Positions 40,703-40,990 of a stretch of DNA of 40,990 nt are shown here, one piece after another. Each line of letters starts with the position of its first letter. Position 1 is the stretch's first letter. The notes below the pieces were generated by a model. The model searched no databases, was not told the origin of the DNA, and saw nothing but the letters and a program-made list of their open reading frames with translations. Origin of the DNA: an uncultured Clostridia bacterium (lineage in GTDB: Bacteria > Bacillota > Clostridia > Monoglobales > Monoglobaceae); NCBI GenBank assembly GCA_947625905.1, contig CANQQJ010000033.1, positions 1 through 40,990 on the forward strand, given 5' to 3'. The translations under genes were made by a program, and so were the position numbers.

Positions 40703-40990
40703 TCACATCACCCTGTCGTACAACCCTGCTCTGTCATTTATGACGAGAATGCGGAGCAGCTCGTCCGTCAAGCCGAGTCCGCCGCCGTCGCCCTTCAGGA
40801 AGCCCTTATCCACGAGCTTCTGGACGGTCGGACGCGCCCATTCGGGCATATTCTTATCGATATAATTGTAAATCATCGGCTTTTCCAGTTTCTCAACTCT
40901 CGCCACCAGTTCATTCAATTTGTCCATATCAATATCCTCCTCGACTAAATCATAATCCGGGCGGCAGAATTTCGTGCCGGGCAGATTGCT
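40703..40990 (-). CDS. C-terminus of an endolysin-like protein, partial at the right edge
   Basis: The frame is open from the right edge to 40703. The last ~74 residues start MDKLNELVARVEKLEKP and continue as a domain reading MPEWARPTVQKLVDKGFLKG with GLTDELLRILVIN, like the SLH-type repeat found at the end of phage amidases and lysozymes. Before that Met the frame reads LPGTKFCRPDYDL, which fits the end of an amidase-type catalytic domain. However, GGAGGA lies 7 nt before the Met at 40927, so a separate 74-aa protein is also possible. The neighbours suit a prophage lysis module. Confidence 0.55.
   Translation of the reverse strand, partial: SNLPGTKFCRPDYDLVEEDIDMDKLNELVARVEKLEKPMIYNYIDKNMPEWARPTVQKLVDKGFLKGDGGGLGLTDELLRILVINDRAGLYDRVM

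Overview
The window looks like a low-GC Clostridia chromosome (Bacillota). Shine-Dalgarno sites are strong and almost all genes are on the minus strand. The content is accessory: secreted proteases with stalk domains, a large signalling operon, a peptide natural-product cluster, an invertible recombinase segment, and tandem large serine recombinases at the right edge. No tRNA, rRNA or CRISPR array was seen.

Layout, left to right. (1) 102-2044: a four-gene housekeeping-like operon (peptide deformylase, DUF1653, metallo-beta-lactamase fold, metallophosphoesterase) with a good promoter at 2109-2137. (2) 2045-2558: gene-free, with short G-rich repeats (a 29-bp period in part) and two hairpins, one of them a bidirectional terminator. 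(3) 2559-15661: one long minus-strand series. It starts with a degenerate AAA-like protein and a soluble VirD4/TraG-like ATPase whose P-loop is unusual. It continues through small, membrane and unknown proteins to a secreted transglutaminase-like protein, two secreted subtilisins with copper-amine-oxidase-type stalk domains, and a matching propeptide-only protein. (4) 15852-31600: a large signalling island. In transcription order it holds a Sel1 protein, a transglutaminase-like protein, a vWA protein, a PP2C phosphatase and a Ser/Thr kinase (together a TerY-P-like triad), then zinc-ribbon and membrane proteins, two free-standing TerY-C-like zinc proteins, a sigma-like protein, a zf-HC2 anti-sigma-like protein and a TPR-CHAT protease. 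(5) 32028-36124: a compact peptide (RiPP) operon. It holds a probable ABBA-fold prenyltransferase, a 36-codon Cys/Trp precursor gene at 35039-35149, two radical SAM enzymes flanking a PqqD-like recognition protein, and a type I isopentenyl-diphosphate isomerase. (6) 36181-37576: a tyrosine recombinase gene between two perfect 32-bp inverted copies of a 13-6-13 recombination-type site. A consensus-like promoter inside the segment points out into the RiPP operon. A terminator lies just beyond the other end. (7) 37617-40990: two abutting large serine recombinases, a SHOCT-like small protein and an endolysin-like C-terminus, probably the end of a prophage or related element that continues past the right edge.

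The most exciting reading is that regions 5 and 6 are one unit: a RiPP cluster predicted to make a radical-SAM-modified, prenylated peptide, with its own DMAPP-supplying isomerase, controlled by DNA inversion through a loxP-like site. The second is region 4, where a TerY-P-type phosphorylation triad is joined to a sigma/anti-sigma/CHAT-protease module. Both are inferences from sequence and gene order; the inversion sites, the precursor gene and the catalytic motifs are read directly.
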